The notes: generated from the letters alone by a model not told the origin. A stretch of DNA of 64,000 nt from Bacteroidetes bacterium UBA1312 (GCA_002307135.1 DBTQ01000002.1:127055-191054); one strand, 5' to 3'; positions 23,785 through 33,448 are shown, numbered from the stretch's first letter. Made by a program: numbers and translations.

Positions 23785-26541
23785 ATGATGAAAAATCTAC
23801 TCGGAATTCTTCTAGCTATATGCTTTACTACTGTAAGCAGTGCACAGCTGATTAGTACTATTGCAGGTACAGGTAGTGCAGGTTTTAGTGGCGACGGAAG
23901 CTCTGCCACGTCTGCTCAATTCGATGCACCACAAGATGTTGCAATTGATGCCTCAGGAAATGTATATATAGCTGATGCTACTAATCATCGCATACGCAAA
24001 ATCACAGCTACAACCGGTATCATTAATACCATTGCAGGAACTGGGATAGCCGGCTACAGTGGCGATGGCGCCGCGGCTACTTTAGCAAAATTCAATGCAC
24101 CAATAGGTATTGCATTAGATAAATCGGGGAATATATATGTTGCAGACAATGGCAATAACTGCATTCGTAAAATTACAGTTGCAACAGGCATTATCAGCAC
24201 CATTGCTGGTACTGGCACTGCCGGCTTTAGCGGCGATGGTAGTACTGCTACCTCTGCTCAACTATATGCACCTTACGACCTGACGATTGATACTTCAAAT
24301 AATATTTACATTGCCGACGTTTCCAATAATCGAATTCGTAAAATCACTGCCGCTACTGGTATTATTAATACAATCGCCGGAACGGGCACACCTGGGTTTA
24401 GTGGCGATGGCAGCGCTGCTACCGGAGCAAAATTATACCAACCGTTTTGTGTCGCACTTGACGCATCCAATAATCTGTATATTACAGACGCATCCAATAA
24501 CAGGATACGAAAAGTAACTGCTACAACTGGCGTGATCAGTAGCATTGCAGGTACTGGAGCGGCGGGGTTTAGTGGTGATGGCGGAGCCGCCACATCAGCG
24601 TCATTTAATATACCATATAGTATTTTGGTAGATGCTTCCGGAAATATTTACTTAACTGATTTTAATAATAATCGACTTAGAAAAATCACTGCCGCTACAG
24701 GCATTATAAATACCGTAGCCGGTACGGGCATAGCGGGATTTAGCGGAGACGGCGGTGTCGCCAGTTCAGCACAAATCAATAGGGCAAAAGGTATTGCGAT
24801 GGATGCATCTGGTAATATCTATATTGCAGATGAGCAAAACCAGCGCATACGTTTTATTTGCAATTCAGCAAGTGTTCCTCTTGCTCCAACAGTGATATCA
24901 CCAATAAGCTACTGTAGCGGAAGCACTGTTGCTGCACTTAGTGCAGGAGGCACTAATCTTAAATGGTACACCAGCGCCGCAGGAGGAACAGGAAGCATTG
25001 TTGCGCCAACACCTAATACCAGTACGTTGGGTACGACTACCTATTATGTGAGCCAATCAAATATTTGTGGTGAAAGCCCCAGAGCATCTATTGTAGTCAA
25101 TGTAGTAGCTACGCCAACGGCTCCAGTTGCTACATCTCCCATTACTTATTGTAGCGGCGATATATCCGTTCCGCTCACAGCCTCGGGCAGTGGTTTAAAA
25201 TGGTACACCAGTGCCACCGGAGGAACCGGAAGTACCGTTGCGCCAACACCCAATACCAGTTCCGTTGGCACTATTGTATATTATGTGAGTCAGGGAATAT
25301 CAAGCTGTGAAAGTGCTCGCACATCCATTACGGTAAATGTAAATTCAACGCCACTACCACCAACCATTGTGAGCCCGGTCAATTATTGTATAGGTAGTAG
25401 TGCAAGCCCTTTAAGCGCTTCCGGCACAAACTTAAAATGGTACACCAGTGCCAGTGGTGGTACAGCTACAACTACCACTCCTATACCCAATACAAGTTTA
25501 GCCGGGTCTGTTACCTATTATGTAAGTCAATCATCCGTAAGCTGCGAAAGCCCAAGAGCAGCAATAGTAGTCAATACCAACCCAAAACCATCCGTTAGCA
25601 TTACTACAAAAACAGCACCCTTATTTTTCCATTGCAAAGGAGATAGCATTACACTCAAAGCACTTGTAACACCTTATGGTTTAAATTTCAGCTGGAAACG
25701 TAACGGTGTAAATATTGGAGGTGCGCTCAGTGATTCGTTAAGCCCATCAGACAACGCGATCTATACTGTAGTAGTCAATAATGGACCGAATTGTACTGAT
25801 TCCGCATCTGTAGCTGTAGCGCAAGACAGCACTCTTTTATTCCCTACCCTTTCTCCCACCAATGTGTTTATTTGCAGTGGCGTAAGTGTAGTATTATACA
25901 GTACACCTACTGCTACAGGGTACAGTTACAACTGGAATAAAAATGGAGTTTCATTAGGATTGACAACAAGCACAAATTCAATTGCCGTAAACAGTGCAGG
26001 TAGCTATACCGTCAAAGTGTCCAACAGTACCGGCTGCTCCTTTATTTCCAATGTATCAGTTGTAAGCACCTACAGTCCAATACCTAAACCAATTATTATA
26101 AAAACAGGCACAGTGTTAAATATTCCGGCAGGCCCATATACCTATCAGTGGTATCGAAACAATAAACCAATAGCAGGAGCTACTACAAGTTCGTTCAACC
26201 TTATATATGATGGTAGTTATTTTGCAGAAGAAACAGACCTCAATGGATGTAGTATTTTTTCAGACACAACAAATATCATTAATTTAGCCATTGTTGATAT
26301 TGACAACAATCCAACCCAAATTAAACTTTACCCCAACCCCGCTCAAAATATTATTACAATAGAAACGGTCATACCCGTAAACATAGTAGTGAGCGATATT
26401 ACAGGGCGCAAATTAATTGTACTGCAAGGAACAAAACAAATAGATATGAGCAGTTACAATGACGGGCTTTACCTGATCACAATAAGTGACCAATCCGGAA
26501 GAATAATCAAAACAGAGAAAATAAACAAATTCAGTAAATAG
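23785..26541 (+). CDS. T9SS-exported NHL-repeat and Ig-like protein
   Basis: A 918-residue surface or secreted protein. It has a signal peptide (1-20, ending VSSAQ), six NHL-type units of exactly 57 residues (26 to about 367; IAGTGxAGFSGDG...DASGNxYIADxxNxRIRKIT), which should form a six-bladed propeller, then three Ig-like modules of about 78 residues (CSG...LKWYTSAxGGTG...TYYVSQS). Further Ig/PKD-like sequence follows, and a type A T9SS sorting domain closes it (about 845-918: LYPNPAQNIITIE, ISDQSGRIIKTEKI). It probably acts in adhesion or glycan binding at the surface. The unit DNA is strongly repetitive. Confidence 0.92.
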   Translation: MMKNLLGILLAICFTTVSSAQLISTIAGTGSAGFSGDGSSATSAQFDAPQDVAIDASGNVYIADATNHRIRKITATTGIINTIAGTGIAGYSGDGAAATLAKFNAPIGIALDKSGNIYVADNGNNCIRKITVATGIISTIAGTGTAGFSGDGSTATSAQLYAPYDLTIDTSNNIYIADVSNNRIRKITAATGIINTIAGTGTPGFSGDGSAATGAKLYQPFCVALDASNNLYITDASNNRIRKVTATTGVISSIAGTGAAGFSGDGGAATSASFNIPYSILVDASGNIYLTDFNNNRLRKITAATGIINTVAGTGIAGFSGDGGVASSAQINRAKGIAMDASGNIYIADEQNQRIRFICNSASVPLAPTVISPISYCSGSTVAALSAGGTNLKWYTSAAGGTGSIVAPTPNTSTLGTTTYYVSQSNICGESPRASIVVNVVATPTAPVATSPITYCSGDISVPLTASGSGLKWYTSATGGTGSTVAPTPNTSSVGTIVYYVSQGISSCESARTSITVNVNSTPLPPTIVSPVNYCIGSSASPLSASGTNLKWYTSASGGTATTTTPIPNTSLAGSVTYYVSQSSVSCESPRAAIVVNTNPKPSVSITTKTAPLFFHCKGDSITLKALVTPYGLNFSWKRNGVNIGGALSDSLSPSDNAIYTVVVNNGPNCTDSASVAVAQDSTLLFPTLSPTNVFICSGVSVVLYSTPTATGYSYNWNKNGVSLGLTTSTNSIAVNSAGSYTVKVSNSTGCSFISNVSVVSTYSPIPKPIIIKTGTVLNIPAGPYTYQWYRNNKPIAGATTSSFNLIYDGSYFAEETDLNGCSIFSDTTNIINLAIVDIDNNPTQIKLYPNPAQNIITIETVIPVNIVVSDITGRKLIVLQGTKQIDMSSYNDGLYLITISDQSGRIIKTEKINKFSK
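23860..24885 (+). repeat. 171-bp tandem repeat encoding six NHL units
   Basis: Six in-frame units begin at 23860, 24031, 24202, 24373, 24544 and 24715 without indels. Recombination between units could change copy number. Confidence 0.85.
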
Positions 26542-26596
26542 AGTTATTGCTTTTGAGACTGGCTTACTTATAGCATTTACTGCTTTAATTTGCAGT

Positions 26597-27979
26597 ATGA
26601 ATTGGGACAAGCTCTACAGCTCGCGCCGAACAGGCAGCTCCGAACGACAACACAATAATCCCGACCGTACGCGCAATTCCTACATGCGCGACTACGACCG
26701 TATTATTTTTTCATCGGCATTTCGCAGATTGCAAAACAAAACACAAGTATTCCCTTTACCAGGACCTGTATTTGTACACAACAGACTTACCCATAGTCTC
26801 GAAGTGGCTTCGGTTGGGAGATCTTTAGGGAAAATAGCAGGTGCAAAAATTGCCGCAAAATATAAAGACGAGCAGGAAGATTTCATTGACTTTTACAAAC
26901 ACGAATTAGCCACTGTAGTATCCGCCGCCTGCCTCGCACACGATATAGGAAACCCACCATTCGGACATTCGGGAGAGGATGCTATAAGAGCATTCTTTAC
27001 GGGATTGGAAGGCGATACAAAAGAAAAAATACACTCCGCCCTTACACGAAATCAATTACTCGATTTCGAAAAGTTTGAAGGTAATAGTAATGCATTACGA
27101 ACACTTACACATCATTTCAATGAATTAGAAAAAGGAGGGTATAAACTCACGTACACTACAGTAGCTGCCATCATCAAATATCCATGTACATCAGAGCATG
27201 GCTTTAATAAATCATTAGGTATTGCCGCAAAAAAATCAGGTTTCTTTGATAGTGAAATTAATACCTATCAGGATATTGCTGCGGAATTGGGTATCCCCAA
27301 AAAAAGTGAATATTTGTATGCACGCCATCCATTTGTATATTTGGTAGAGGCCGCCGACGATATTTGCTATCGGGTAATAGACCTTGAAGATGCACACCGC
27401 TTGCACATCATTTCATTAGAAACATTCAAAGATTTATTACTCCCGTTTTTTGAAGATAGTACAGAATATAATGCTAAAAGCAATATTGAAAAAAAACTAA
27501 ACAATATCATTGACCCCAATCAGCAAGCTCAATTTATCAGAGCCAACTGGATAGGACTAATGATAGAAAAGTTAGCTCAGCTATTTATGGAGCACGAAAC
27601 CGAATTACTGGAGGGCACTTTAAATAAAGATTTATTAGCCTGCTTACCGGAGAGAGAATGCAAGCTAATAGACCGTATCAATACATTTTCATATAGCCAT
27701 ATTTATAACCACAAAGCCGTAGTAGAAATTGAAATAACTGGCTTTCATGTAATAGGTGGATTGCTCAAAGAATTTATTCATGCGGTGATTAATCCTGACG
27801 AAGCAAAATCAGATAAGCTGCTGCAATTAATACCGACACAGTTCCCAATTGCGAAAAAACAAAACGATAGGGTCTATGAAAATATTCAATCAGTGGTAGA
27901 TTATATTGCCGGAATGACTGATCTTTTCGCCATCGATCTGTATAGAAAAATAACAGGTATCAGTATTACAAATTTGTAA
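26597..27979 (+). CDS. dgt: Deoxyguanosinetriphosphate triphosphohydrolase (dGTPase)
   Basis: Hydrolyses dGTP to deoxyguanosine and triphosphate, affecting the dNTP pool. The 460-residue HD-domain protein has SSAFRRLQNKTQVFPLPG, then LTHSLEVASVGRSLG (first His), then CLAHDIGNPPFGHSGEDAI (HD pair) and EAADDICYRVIDLEDAH (distal Asp), the full metal-binding set. The ATG lies 4 nt after TTAATTTG, a near match to the promoter consensus. It precedes queA by 28 bp, possibly co-transcribed. Confidence 0.94.
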   Translation: MNWDKLYSSRRTGSSERQHNNPDRTRNSYMRDYDRIIFSSAFRRLQNKTQVFPLPGPVFVHNRLTHSLEVASVGRSLGKIAGAKIAAKYKDEQEDFIDFYKHELATVVSAACLAHDIGNPPFGHSGEDAIRAFFTGLEGDTKEKIHSALTRNQLLDFEKFEGNSNALRTLTHHFNELEKGGYKLTYTTVAAIIKYPCTSEHGFNKSLGIAAKKSGFFDSEINTYQDIAAELGIPKKSEYLYARHPFVYLVEAADDICYRVIDLEDAHRLHIISLETFKDLLLPFFEDSTEYNAKSNIEKKLNNIIDPNQQAQFIRANWIGLMIEKLAQLFMEHETELLEGTLNKDLLACLPERECKLIDRINTFSYSHIYNHKAVVEIEITGFHVIGGLLKEFIHAVINPDEAKSDKLLQLIPTQFPIAKKQNDRVYENIQSVVDYIAGMTDLFAIDLYRKITGISITNL

Positions 27980-28007
27980 CGCTCCTTTACTGAAAATAAA
28001 TATTATT

Positions 28008-29243
28008 TTGAAACCGAACAGTACACAAAATCATCCCAAATACTTACGCATAGCGGATTACAGCTATCATTTACCGGAAGATCGCATCGCACACTTTCCA
28101 AAAGAAAAAAGAGATGAATCAAAATTACTGGTTTACCACAATGGCAACATAGAAGAAGATATTTATCAAAATATTGCCGCTCATATTAATGAAGGCTCGC
28201 TAATGGTATTCAATCAAACCAAAGTAGTACATGTACGTTTACTGTTTAAAAAAACAACAGGGAGCAGTATAGAAGTATTCTGCCTTGAGCCAGACAAACG
28301 GTATCCGGACATGCAAACAGCCATGACCCAACGTGCAGAAGTGTATTGGGAATGTCTGGTAGGTGGTGCTAATAAATGGAAAGACGGAACTGTGCTCAGC
28401 ATTTATATTGAAGCATTAGATTGTACATTACAAGCTGCAATTGTCCATCGTGGCGAAGGTGTCTTTTCATTGCATTTCACATGGGACAAAGCAGAATTGA
28501 GCTTCGCGCATATATTGCAACATGCAGGAAAAGTTCCACTCCCACCATATATACATCGGGATACCAATATTGCAGATGCAGAAAGGTATCAAACCATTTT
28601 TGCTCAAGCAGAAGGTAGTGTAGCTGCACCAACTGCCGGGCTTCATTTTACAGAGCATATTTTCGAATCTCTGGTACAAAAAAAGATCGAAAAAACATTT
28701 CTAACACTCCATGTAGGTGCTGGTACTTTTAAACCGGTAAAAAGTGAGTTGATTGCCGACCACGAAATGCATGCAGAATGGATAGAGGTAAACAAAGCAT
28801 TCATTATACAATTGCTACAGCATAAAACTGATGTAATAGCTGTAGGTACCACATCAATGAGAACATTGGAAAGCCTTTACTGGATAGGCTTACAACTGCA
28901 CAATGGCGTACCAATAGATTTTGCTACAGTAGCAGTACCACAATGGCTACCCTATGAAACTCATAGTGAGCTCAGCAGAGACCAAGCATTACAAGCGATT
29001 TTGAACTGGATGAACATTCATCAAATGGACAAACTGGTCACTCGTACTAAAATATTAATTGCTCCGGGGTATCAATGCAAAATAGTAAATGGATTAGTAA
29101 CCAACTTTCACCAACCGGGCTCTACTCTATTATTATTAATTGCTGCATTGTTAGGCGACAACTGGAAGCAAGTGTATCAATATGCCCTTGAACATGATTT
29201 TCGGTTTTTGAGCTATGGCGATGGCTGCTTCATCCGATTGTAA
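28008..29243 (+). CDS. queA: S-adenosylmethionine:tRNA ribosyltransferase-isomerase
   Basis: Adds the cyclopentenediol precursor to preQ1-tRNA in queuosine synthesis. The 411-residue protein has the family N-terminus LRIADYSYHLPEDRIAHFP, the PLPPYIHRD motif, GSVAAPTAGLHFTEHIFE, LHVGAGTFKPVK, VGTTSMRTLES and the closing NFHQPGSTLLLL. The only start that keeps this conserved N-terminus is TTG at 28008. The region between LFKKTTGSSIEVFCLEP and the PLPPYIHRD motif is normal. A strong terminator follows. Confidence 0.95.
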   Translation: MKPNSTQNHPKYLRIADYSYHLPEDRIAHFPKEKRDESKLLVYHNGNIEEDIYQNIAAHINEGSLMVFNQTKVVHVRLLFKKTTGSSIEVFCLEPDKRYPDMQTAMTQRAEVYWECLVGGANKWKDGTVLSIYIEALDCTLQAAIVHRGEGVFSLHFTWDKAELSFAHILQHAGKVPLPPYIHRDTNIADAERYQTIFAQAEGSVAAPTAGLHFTEHIFESLVQKKIEKTFLTLHVGAGTFKPVKSELIADHEMHAEWIEVNKAFIIQLLQHKTDVIAVGTTSMRTLESLYWIGLQLHNGVPIDFATVAVPQWLPYETHSELSRDQALQAILNWMNIHQMDKLVTRTKILIAPGYQCKIVNGLVTNFHQPGSTLLLLIAALLGDNWKQVYQYALEHDFRFLSYGDGCFIRL

Positions 29244-29258
29244 ACTATTGGTTAAAAG

Positions 29259-29291
29259 AAACCGCCTTATACAAATTGTATAAGGCGGTTT
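29259..29291. terminator. Bidirectional terminator after queA
   Basis: Perfect 16-bp arms AAACCGCCTTATACAA (29259-29274) and TTGTATAAGGCGGTTT (29276-29291), between convergent genes. Confidence 0.9.
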
Positions 29292-29315
29292 TAATTTATC
29301 CGTAGCTACGATAAA

Positions 29316-29567
29316 TTATTTTTTAGCAGCTGGTACTTTGTTCTCTTTATGACGCATGTCAGGAGTACCGTCTTTCTTCAAGTGCTTTGTTTCTGGTTTA
29401 GCACCTGGAGTTTGATTTTCTTTGTAGCGCTTGTCTGGCGTACCATCTTTCTTCATGTGTGTTGCTTCTTTCTTTGCAGGAGCTGCTTTTGGCTGTGCTT
29501 GAGCACCAGCATTAGAGAAAGAGAAGCTAAGCAATAATGCTAGAATTGGAATAAGAATTTTTTTCAT
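29316..29567 (-). CDS. Small secreted repeat protein (KKDGTPDxRxKEN)
   Basis: An 83-residue protein with a clear signal peptide (about 1-23, ending NAGAQ). The short mature part holds two copies of HxKKDGTPDxRxKEN separated by a Pro/Ala/Lys linker and is very basic. I recall similar small proteins in Bacteroidota but no assigned function. It stands alone between a terminator and the TSUP operon. Confidence 0.65.
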   Translation of the reverse strand: MKKILIPILALLLSFSFSNAGAQAQPKAAPAKKEATHMKKDGTPDKRYKENQTPGAKPETKHLKKDGTPDMRHKENKVPAAKK

Positions 29568-29708
29568 TTTCGTACAATTTTAATGCTGCTAAAGTAAGGC
29601 AGTATTATTACTAAACTAAATAAAATTTCCTAATGAATTGTGAATGAGTGTTAAGACATATAGTTACTTAAATAGGTTCATTGTAGAAATTCTCCACTAA
29701 ATAGCAAT

Positions 29709-29716
29709 TACCTTTA
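29709..29716 (+). promoter_or_regulatory. Promoter-like element (TACCTTTA) for the TSUP operon
   Basis: TACCTTTA differs from TAnnTTTG only in the last base and lies 34 nt before the ATG at 29751. The same variant precedes lptB at 47009-47016. Confidence 0.45.
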
Positions 29717-29750
29717 CCTCTTAGAAACAATTCAATTGTATTAGCCAACT

Positions 29751-30587
29751 ATGACTGTATTAGCATTTACAATTTTACTCCTACTTGGTGCTTACACTGC
29801 CGGACTATTAGGCTCACTTACCGGACTTGGTGGAGGCGTTGTACTCATTCCATTGCTCACACTGGTATTTGGTGTTGACATACATTATGCAATTGGTGCA
29901 GCACTTGTAGCATCTATTGCCACTTCCTCCGGATCGGCGGTAGCTTATGTACGTGATGGTATTGCTAATATTAGAGTAGGTATGTTTTTAGAAATAGCTA
30001 CTACCGCAGGTGCGGTGTTAGGTGCATTTCTGGCCATTTATACACCTACTAATACCGTCGCCATTACGTTCGGTGTGGTCTTAATATTTTCTGCGCTCAT
30101 GTCCTTTCGTAAAAAAGTACCGCATATAGAAACAAGCGGAAGCCCTTTAGCCAACAAGCTCAGGCTCAACGGCAGTTACCCTGTAGATGGCAATGAGGTA
30201 GCCTATTCTGTAAAAAATGTAATGGGTGGTTTTAGTATTATGAGTATTGCAGGAATCCTTTCAGGTTTATTGGGTATTGGCTCAGGAGCGCTAAAAGTAT
30301 TGGCGATGGATGTTGCCATGCACTTACCCTTTAAAGTATCTACTACTACCAGCAATTTTATGATCGGTGTTACAGCAGCTGCCAGCGCAGTTGTATATTT
30401 TCAGCGGGGTTATATAGATCCGGGGATTGCACTACCCGTAGTATTGGGCGTTTTGGGAGGCGCATTTACAGGAGCTAAAATATTAGTCAAAGCAAATACA
30501 AATTCTTTAAGAACCCTATTTGGTGTTGTCATTCTGTTTCTTGCGTTACAAATGATTTATAACGGTTGGAATGGCAAATTCAAATAA
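29751..30587 (+). CDS. TauE/SafE (TSUP) family sulfite or organosulfonate exporter
   Basis: A 278-residue inner-membrane protein of the TSUP family with about eight helices in two homologous halves. The N-terminal half has LLGSLTGLGGGVVLIPLL and the C-terminal half the matching GILSGLLGIGSGALKVLAMD. TSUP proteins move sulfite, sulfoacetate or related anions across the membrane. The next gene encodes a DUF1634 protein, a known neighbour of this family, 43 bp downstream. Confidence 0.88.
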   Translation: MTVLAFTILLLLGAYTAGLLGSLTGLGGGVVLIPLLTLVFGVDIHYAIGAALVASIATSSGSAVAYVRDGIANIRVGMFLEIATTAGAVLGAFLAIYTPTNTVAITFGVVLIFSALMSFRKKVPHIETSGSPLANKLRLNGSYPVDGNEVAYSVKNVMGGFSIMSIAGILSGLLGIGSGALKVLAMDVAMHLPFKVSTTTSNFMIGVTAAASAVVYFQRGYIDPGIALPVVLGVLGGAFTGAKILVKANTNSLRTLFGVVILFLALQMIYNGWNGKFK

Positions 30588-30630
30588 GCAAAAAGACATC
30601 CACATTCTCCTGTTCAAAATAAAATAAAAG

Positions 30631-31020
30631 ATGTTATCAAAACAATATTGGTTAGACAAAGACATACAAAAAATGATGGGCAACATACTTCGGTATGGCG
30701 TAATGAGCTCGGCAATATGTGTAGTAGCCGGTGGCATTATTTTTCTAATGAACCAAGGACAGCAGATTCCTGAATACCATCATTTTCTAGGCGCTAAAAC
30801 GCAATTACGTGGACTATCAGGCATATTAACCGGTGTTCGTCATCTGGATGGTGATGCCATTATTCAATTGGGTGTAGCTTTATTAATAGCAACACCTATT
30901 ACCCGTGTGTTCTTTTCGATCTTTGCATTCGCACTTGAAAAAGATTTTTTGTATGTTAGCATCAGCATACTTGTTTTGTCCATTATTATATTTAGTATGC
31001 TGAACAAAATGGCGGGCTAA
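30631..31020 (+). CDS. DUF1634 membrane protein, partner of the TSUP exporter
   Basis: A 129-residue protein with three predicted membrane helices (about 18-40, 68-92 and 98-122). DUF1634 members sit next to TSUP exporters in many bacteria and have the same early MMGNILRYGVMSSA-like helix start and central GVALLIATPITRVFFSIFAF. It is probably a small accessory subunit. Operon with the exporter and, 26 bp downstream, the sugar nucleotidyltransferase. Confidence 0.82.
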   Translation: MLSKQYWLDKDIQKMMGNILRYGVMSSAICVVAGGIIFLMNQGQQIPEYHHFLGAKTQLRGLSGILTGVRHLDGDAIIQLGVALLIATPITRVFFSIFAFALEKDFLYVSISILVLSIIIFSMLNKMAG

Positions 31021-31046
31021 TTTTTACCATTATAAAATCAGAACAT

Positions 31047-31760
31047 TTGAAAGCAATGATATTTGCAGCCGGGTTAGGCAGCCGGCTAAAACCATTCACA
31101 GATCATCACCCTAAAGCATTGGCACTCGTAAACGGGAAGACTTTGCTCGAACACAATATACGCTACCTTCAACAATCAGGAATATATGATGTGGTTGTAA
31201 ATGTGCACCACTTTGCAGACCAGATCGAAAATATACTGGTGCAAAATAAGGGTTGGGGCAGTAATGTTATCATTTCGGACGAAAGCAATGAAGTACTGGA
31301 AACAGGAGGCGGACTAAAAAAAGCAACGCCATACTTCGAACACGAAGCTGCTTTTGTAGTGATGAATGTGGATATATTAACCAATCTCGATCTGGCAAAA
31401 ATGATTGCTGCACAGCAACAAAAAAACAGCTTAGCCATGCTGGCTGTAATGGATCGTAATTCTTCCCGTGCATTACTTTTTGACCAAAACATGCAACTTT
31501 GTGCTTGGCGCAACAATAGCAATGGCGATATGCGTATTGCACGTCAGGAACTGCATACAACTGCATTCGCTTTTAGCGGCATTCAGATTTTAAGTGGTCG
31601 GTTTCTTTCCAAAATAACCGAAGAAGGCAAGTTTTCTATTATAGACACTTATCTACGTTTAGCAGCAACAGAAACCATAACCGGGTATAACCATAGTGGC
31701 GACACACTGATAGATGTGGGCAAACCCGAAAGCCTGGCACAGGCAGCCAATTTATTTTAA
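31047..31760 (+). CDS. Sugar-phosphate nucleotidyltransferase (MurU/mannose-1-P guanylyltransferase-like)
   Basis: A 237-residue nucleotidyltransferase that transfers a nucleotide to a sugar 1-phosphate. It opens with the NTP-binding motif IFAAGLGSRLKPFTDHHPKAL, has VVNVHHFADQI, the EVLETGGGLKKA loop, the MNVDILTNLDL metal-binding region and a late FSIIDTYLRLA segment. Size and motifs fit the short N-acetylmuramate-1-P uridylyltransferase-like group. The start is probably TTG at 31047 (giving MKAMIFAAG); the ATG at 31056 would give MIFAAG. Substrate is not determined. Confidence 0.82.
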   Translation: MKAMIFAAGLGSRLKPFTDHHPKALALVNGKTLLEHNIRYLQQSGIYDVVVNVHHFADQIENILVQNKGWGSNVIISDESNEVLETGGGLKKATPYFEHEAAFVVMNVDILTNLDLAKMIAAQQQKNSLAMLAVMDRNSSRALLFDQNMQLCAWRNNSNGDMRIARQELHTTAFAFSGIQILSGRFLSKITEEGKFSIIDTYLRLAATETITGYNHSGDTLIDVGKPESLAQAANLF

Positions 31761-31791
31761 GCAACTCCTATACTTAACAGCCGCGCATTTA

Positions 31792-31950
31792 TTATTCGTG
31801 CTTTACAGTGGTTCCTTTCTTCCCATCCTTGTTAATCAGCTCAAGGCTATAATCGCTTGTGGGTAAATCTGTAAAAGATAATGTGACATTGGTTTGATGT
31901 AATGTATAATGGTCAACAATTTTGTCCATAGCATCATAGATACTCAACAT
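31792..31950 (-). pseudogene. Remnant of a T9SS C-terminal sorting domain
   Basis: A 52-codon open frame reads LSIYDAMDKIVDHYTL, then TNVTLSFTDLPTSDYSLELI, then NKDGKKGTTVKHE. This follows the second half of a type A sorting domain (xxIYDxxGKxV...LSxLPxGxYxLxxxDxxGK). The frame upstream is closed by a stop at 31967 and no YPNP motif or passenger domain is seen in frame. The usual passenger gene is absent, so this looks like the leftover 3' end of a deleted gene. Confidence 0.5.
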
Positions 31951-32017
31951 GCAGCATCGCCTATACTAAAGTGAGGCTCGCCTACCTAAAACGTATGCGT
32001 ATTTGACGATAAAAGCA

Positions 32018-32051
32018 AAACGGAGTTGCAGCTATCGCTGCAACTCCGTTT
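32018..32051 (-). terminator. Terminator of the TonB receptor operon
   Basis: Perfect 14-bp arms AAACGGAGTTGCAG (32018-32031) / CTGCAACTCCGTTT (32038-32051) with loop CTATCG, 23 bp past the last gene of the operon. Confidence 0.9.
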
Positions 32052-32073
32052 ATAAGTACCTACACTGACCCGA

Positions 32074-32817
32074 TTAAAAACGATACACTAAACCAAGGTT
32101 GGTGTTAATGCCCTGCATGGGTTGATGATAACTGTTAATTATTCTACCAGCTTCGTTTTTCCGGTTCGTGTTCTCGATTGAAAAATCCGGTTTAGAACTG
32201 AAGTAATCAAGTCCCAAAGACACTCCCCAATGCTTACAAAGGTTATAGCGTATTGCCGCACCAAACTGTACTGCCAATGCGGTAGCAGCAGATTCCTTTT
32301 GTCCGAATGTAGCAGCCGTCTGATCTTCCAGATAAATGGTATTACCTGCTAAATGCGCACTTGTAATACCCGCCAATGCCCGCACATCCAGAAACAGATT
32401 GCGGCGCAGTGTACAGGAATAATAAGGACCAACCAAAGCATCGATGGTGTAATTACTGCCCTGTATAGTAGCAGTTGCGCTATCTACTGCAAAATCTTCT
32501 TTATAACCATTGGCAAGGTTTTGCGCCGATTTAAAACCATAGCCCTGATAGGAAACGAGTGCAGTAATACCGAAATGTTTGGTCAAAAAACAGGTACCTG
32601 TAATACCTATATTACCACCCATTTTGGCAAAACCGGATTTACTATCGGCATAATCCGTCCGAGCGAAATTGCCCATAGGCACAGACAACCCGCCACTAAT
32701 ACCAATATATAATTTCGAATCAGGATGTACCATTTCCTGCTGGGCATAAGTACTATTGATGATGAATGTACAGCACATAACAAGCACTGCACAAATGCGA
32801 TTGAATTTGCGTTTCAT
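32074..32817 (-). CDS. Outer-membrane beta-barrel protein
   Basis: A 247-residue protein with a signal peptide (1-26, ending NSTYAQ) and barrel-like alternating strands (YIGISGGLSVPMGNFA, GGNIGITGTCFLTKHFGI, YTIDALVGPYYSC, HWGVSLGLDYFSSKPD), ending in the C-terminal GLVYRF expected of an outer-membrane barrel. It is the last gene of the operon with the lipoprotein at 32850-33422 and the TonB receptor, 32 bp after the lipoprotein gene. Role unknown. Confidence 0.78.
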   Translation of the reverse strand: MKRKFNRICAVLVMCCTFIINSTYAQQEMVHPDSKLYIGISGGLSVPMGNFARTDYADSKSGFAKMGGNIGITGTCFLTKHFGITALVSYQGYGFKSAQNLANGYKEDFAVDSATATIQGSNYTIDALVGPYYSCTLRRNLFLDVRALAGITSAHLAGNTIYLEDQTAATFGQKESAATALAVQFGAAIRYNLCKHWGVSLGLDYFSSKPDFSIENTNRKNEAGRIINSYHQPMQGINTNLGLVYRF

Positions 32818-32849
32818 TTTTGAATATTTTTTAGTGATGAAGACTTAAT

Positions 32850-33422
32850 TTATTTGATATTGATATTGAAGTTGACATCCGCATCAACAGACCCGGGAGC
32901 ACAATCACCATTCTTGACATTAGGCTGATGGTGCAGCGTAACTTCCAAATTGCCCGTGCTGGCAGCCGTAGTAGTGAATGCGTCCTGCAAGCCTACTTCA
33001 AATGGAGTAGGCGCATTAGTGTCGTGGTCTGTACGCTTTACTGTAAGGTTAAGTGCGGAGCCAACACCAAAGCAAATCAGGTGATAGTTTTCTCTGGCCA
33101 GTATTTCAGTTGTAATATCCGACACCGGTGTTTTGGTTTCGTCCAGGAACTTAACGACCACATTATACACTGCATTAGCTTTCAGGTTTAAGAATGCCTT
33201 GGAAAGATCGGGAGCAGTGGTATCATTAGGATTCAGCTTTACCCATTTGGCCGTTTGCACATCTGTGGCATCGCTCGTATTAGTGGCTACCAATTCAACG
33301 GTGGTGATCAATTCATTGTCCGGATTAGGTGGAGCTACGGCCTGTTCTTTCTTGCAGGATGCAGCAAAAATAGCTAGTATAACAACCAGCGAAGTCCATG
33401 ATAAAATGCTTTTCTTGTTCAT
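32850..33422 (-). CDS. Lipoprotein accompanying a TonB receptor
   Basis: A 190-residue lipoprotein (signal ending IFAASC, followed by KKEQAVAPPNPDNELITTVEL). The mature part is beta-rich and ends with EVTLHHQPNVKNGDCAPGSVD and DVNFNINIK. The HHQP plus GxxDxxVxF ending recalls Bacteroidota lipoproteins encoded beside TonB receptors of metal-related loci. Paired His and the Asp-rich stretch HDTNAP suggest metal binding, which is inference. It lies 26 bp after the receptor gene. Confidence 0.65.
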   Translation of the reverse strand: MNKKSILSWTSLVVILAIFAASCKKEQAVAPPNPDNELITTVELVATNTSDATDVQTAKWVKLNPNDTTAPDLSKAFLNLKANAVYNVVVKFLDETKTPVSDITTEILARENYHLICFGVGSALNLTVKRTDHDTNAPTPFEVGLQDAFTTTAASTGNLEVTLHHQPNVKNGDCAPGSVDADVNFNINIK

Positions 33423-33448
33423 TGTCTGTATGTTTTAAATGTTGTTGT

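Noticed and set aside
23860..24885. Regular repeats as a possible CRISPR array
   Set aside because: The 171-bp units are coding and in frame (NHL propeller); there are no spacer-like unique segments and no cas genes.
32353..32712. 119-residue open frame antisense to the barrel gene
   Set aside because: Shadow of the signal-peptide-bearing barrel gene at 32074-32817.
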